Below are positions 5,835 to 7,533 of a stretch of DNA of 7,533 nucleotides, piece after piece. Source of the DNA: CAYPOY01 sp964412395 (GTDB lineage Bacteria; Chloroflexota; Anaerolineae; B4-G1); assembly GCA_964412395.1 (NCBI GenBank), contig CAYPOY010000261.1, positions 1 to 7,533 of the forward strand, in the 5' to 3' direction. Numbering within the stretch: position 1 is the stretch's first letter; each line of letters starts with the position of its first letter. The position numbers were made by a program, and so were the translations under genes. Under the pieces are notes generated by a model. The model saw nothing but the letters and a program-made list of their open reading frames with translations, did not search any database and had not been told where the DNA came from.

Positions 5835-6370
5835 ATAGACTGCTAGCTGGGTTGACAGAACTACCACATTGGTTGTGGCTGGTTGTGAGGAAGTGGGTCT
5901 GGCTACTTGGGCTGTTGCCAGCCGCGCTTGACATCGCATCCACTTACGTGCCAGGACTCCCTCAAGCGCAAATCCCTTTGGAGTGGTCTATAGGCGCCGG
6001 ATGTCTTGGAGTCTTTATCGCCACCTTTCTCGTCTACCTGGACGTCAAATCCAGGCTTGCCGTTTATGAATATCAAGAGCCCGATTACGACTTGCAGGTG
6101 TTGGAGACGAGCAGTAAGATCTGTGGCTCAGATCACGTTCATATTGATGCCACATTCCGTGTGACCCGTAAGAACCCTTGGCCTGGTGCGTTGGTGGAAG
6201 TCAGTCTTGGTGACAGCGAATTACCCGAGGGAATTGGATCAGGTGTAATCTGTAAGCAGGGTTACAAGCCGCTGGATTGGCACTGCTATAACGTGCTGAT
6301 GGACATTCCCGTTGATCTTGGTGAAGTTTTCGGAGAGCTCGTCAAGTCCGGAATTGAGGAAACCCAATGA
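5831..6370 (+). CDS. Two-helix membrane protein of unknown function
   Basis: A 179-residue protein not assigned to a family. Two hydrophobic segments are visible: about residues 14-38 (Trp- and Leu-rich, interrupted by Arg-Lys) and about 52-70 (IGAGCLGVFIATFLVYL). They are separated by a short loop and followed by a soluble domain of about 105 residues that looks strand-rich. That domain contains a Cys near residue 97, a VHIDATFRVTRKNPW segment and a DWHCY segment. It starts with GTG 5831, preceded by GGGAG (5817-5821 region), and overlaps the upstream remnant's stop. Its own stop overlaps the methylase ATG at 6367 (ATGA). Base composition is clearly less GC-rich than the flanks, suggesting separate origin. 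Membrane proteins are common effectors in defence loci, but that role here is only a guess. Confidence 0.65.
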   Translation: MNRLLAGLTELPHWLWLVVRKWVWLLGLLPAALDIASTYVPGLPQAQIPLEWSIGAGCLGVFIATFLVYLDVKSRLAVYEYQEPDYDLQVLETSSKICGSDHVHIDATFRVTRKNPWPGALVEVSLGDSELPEGIGSGVICKQGYKPLDWHCYNVLMDIPVDLGEVFGELVKSGIEETQ

Positions 6371-6830
6371 CCCGACGCCGTCTTATTGAAAAGGCTTTTC
6401 CTGTAAGGAAAGTCTCTGAGGATGCCAGCCACGAGAAAATGTGTCACAGTGGACACATCAAGTCACTTCACTCGTGGCCGGCCCGCCGCCCCCTGGCTGC
6501 CTGCCGCGCCGCCATCATCGCCGCGCTCATGCCCGACCCCGGCGACGAGCACAGCCGGGCCGAACTGTGCCAGAAGATCGAGTCCATCACCCACTGGGGC
6601 ACGGAGACCGGCCCGGCGCTGGATTTCTTCCGCCGCGAGATCCGCAAAGCCTTCGGCGGGCGCGCCCCTCGTATCCTCGACCCCTTCGCCGGGGGCGGGG
6701 CCATCCCCCTGGAGGCGATGCGGTTGGGCTGCGACGTAGTAGCCAACGACTACAACCCCGTCGCCTGGTTTATCCTCAAGTGCACGCTGGAGTTCCCACA
6801 AAGGCTGGCGGGCAAGACCTGGCCCTTGCC

Positions 6831-6913
6831 AATGAACAATGAGACAATGAACAATGAACAAATGACCAATGACAAAAGCAGGGCGACCCAGTTGGATTTG
6901 TCATTTGCTCATT
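6831..6913. repeat. AATGAAC-type heptamer array with inverted arm inside the methylase
   Basis: Units AATGAAC (6831), AATGAGAC (6838), AATGAAC (6846), AATGAAC (6853), AATGACC (6861) and AATGACA (6868) run in tandem at 7-8 base steps. At 6900-6913, GTCATTTGCTCATT is the reverse complement of 6853-6866 with one mismatch, so the element can fold as a hairpin with a ~33-base loop. It is translated in frame as an Asn/Thr/Met-rich insert between KTWPLP and GDLAAHVRYWG of the methylase. It resembles the short tandem heptamer repeats known from cyanobacteria and seen in other filamentous bacteria. Confidence 0.7.
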
Positions 6914-7212
6914 CCCGCCGGGGTGACCTGGCGGCGCACGTGCGTTACTGGGGCCAGTGGGTGCTGGAGCACGCCCGCCGGGAACTGGCTCCGTACTATC
7001 CGACGGTGGACGGACGGCCGACAGTGGCCTACCTGTGGGCACGCACCGCCCCCTGCCCCGACCCCGCCTGCGGGGCCGAGGTGCCGCTGCTCAAGACGCT
7101 CTGGCTGTGCAAGAAGGCCGAGAAGACGCTGCCCGACACGCCCAAGAACCGCACCCGTCCTGACTTCCTGCGGGTCAAGCGCACCCGTAACACCAGCCGC
7201 GCCCTGTGCATC

Positions 7213-7289
7213 CTACCCCCCTCTCACGCTTCCCCCCCAGAGTTGGGGGGGACCGAGGGGGGGGCGAGAGGGGCCGGGGGTGAGGGTGA
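7213..7289. repeat. GC-rich nested palindrome (REP-like) inserted in the zinc-ribbon coding region
   Basis: An outer pair CCCCTCTC (7218-7225) and GAGAGGGG (7266-7273) encloses an inner C7 (7232-7238), a 6-base loop AGAGTT, and G7 (7245-7251). A G8 run (7257-7264) and a G5 run (7276-7280) follow. On the minus strand the 3' part reads CCCTCACCCCCGGCCCC, a signature I recognise from abundant dispersed palindromes in Chloroflexota and other high-GC genomes. It separates the two cysteine pairs of the methylase zinc ribbon. The frame after it is shifted relative to the frame before it. Confidence 0.75.
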
Positions 7290-7486
7290 ACTTCGAGATT
7301 TGGACCCCCGGCCCGAAGGACGAAGTACCCCCTGGCACCATGTCCGGCGCCAAGTCCCGCTGCCCCGTCTGCGGTGTGCACATCCCCAGGGCTTACATCA
7401 AGCAGTGCGGCCACGAGGGGAAGATGGGCGCGCGGATGACCGCCGTGGTCGTGAACACGGGCCACGGCAAAGAGTACTGCCGATAG

Positions 7487-7533
7487 TGTCACCAGAATTT
7501 CGCAAATTTGAGCACAACTGAAGAACCTTAACA
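7487..7533. other. AT-richer sequence after the methylase break
   Basis: From 7487 the sequence no longer fits the methylase in any frame and is visibly AT-richer. It contains a small inverted repeat AATTT-CGC-AAATT (7497-7509 region) and an ATTTGAGCAC (7506-7515) like a motif near the left edge of the window. It is probably the edge of whatever replaced the methylase 3' half, such as an insertion or a deletion joint. No gene is visible. Confidence 0.35.

Larger units (their letters stand above)
6367..7486 (+). pseudogene. DUF1156 DNA methylase (adenine-specific type), truncated and frameshifted
   Basis: The N-terminal DUF1156 region (MTRRRLIEKAFP, then ARRPLAACRAA from residue 39) is followed by the AdoMet-binding motif LDPFAGGGAIPLEA (Asp105-Gly111) and ANDYNPVAW. 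Next come VRYWGQWVLEHARRELAPYYP and the first zinc-ribbon pair (CPDPAC, Cys230 and Cys235). The G/C palindrome at 7213-7289 then shifts the frame. The authentic continuation is one frame over (VNFEIWTPGPKDEVPPGT, the second zinc pair CPVC, and TAVVVNTGHGKEY) and ends at TAG 7484-7486. Full proteins of this family are about 900-1000 residues; the half carrying the catalytic DPPY-type motif is missing, so no methylation is expected. Translation without correction stops at 7521. ATGA coupling and GAGGA (6356-6360) define the start. Relatives occur with SNF2 helicases and DUF499-type ATPases in anti-phage islands. Confidence 0.82.

Noticed and set aside
6831..6913. CRISPR-like array
   Set aside because: Units are 7-8 bases with no spacers, so this is a short tandem repeat, not CRISPR.

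Overview
This 7.5 kb window is high-GC bacterial accessory DNA. The best guess is a Chloroflexota (Anaerolineae/Roseiflexus-like) genome. That guess rests on gene content (YdjC-type deacetylase, Phd-like and AbrB-like antitoxins with PIN toxins, SNF2-DUF3883 helicase, DUF1156 methylase), on AATGAAC-type heptamer repeats, and on a GC-rich palindrome of the CCCTCACCCCCGGCCCC type. It is an inference from memory, not a database result.

Layout, all genes on the + strand. (1) 1-557: a promoter and an intact Phd/YefM-like antitoxin, followed by the remains of its PIN toxin, of which only the first few and last ~29 codons survive. (2) 569-1396: an intact YdjC/ChbG-HpnK-type carbohydrate deacetylase. 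(3) 1449-4940: a promoter placed for a leaderless message, then one long SNF2-family helicase gene with a C-terminal DUF3883 domain. All helicase motifs are present, but three single-base frameshifts (near 1882, 2870 and 3323) break it into four frames. (4) 4949-5751: a promoter and operator-like palindrome, then an intact AbrB-type antitoxin and PIN toxin. (5) 5748-5834: the first 18 codons of a DUF1156 methylase, running into unrelated sequence. (6) 5831-6370: a less GC-rich gene for a two-helix membrane protein of unknown function. (7) 6367-7486: a second methylase start that continues into the methylase body. This copy is interrupted by two repeats (a heptamer array and a G/C-run palindrome), is frameshifted, and stops before the catalytic half.

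The helicase and methylase are families typically found together in restriction-like or DISARM-like anti-phage islands, so the window is best read as an eroding defence locus. A stable toxin-antitoxin pair sits inside it, and a membrane-protein cassette has entered the 5' end of the methylase while supplying a replacement start. The helicase and methylase look recently broken because their protein-level motifs are still sharp. Sequencing error in homopolymers is a real alternative for some frameshifts, but not for the methylase truncation, the toxin deletion or the duplicated methylase start.

No tRNA, rRNA, CRISPR array or transposase gene was seen. There is no gene-free stretch over 300 bases.
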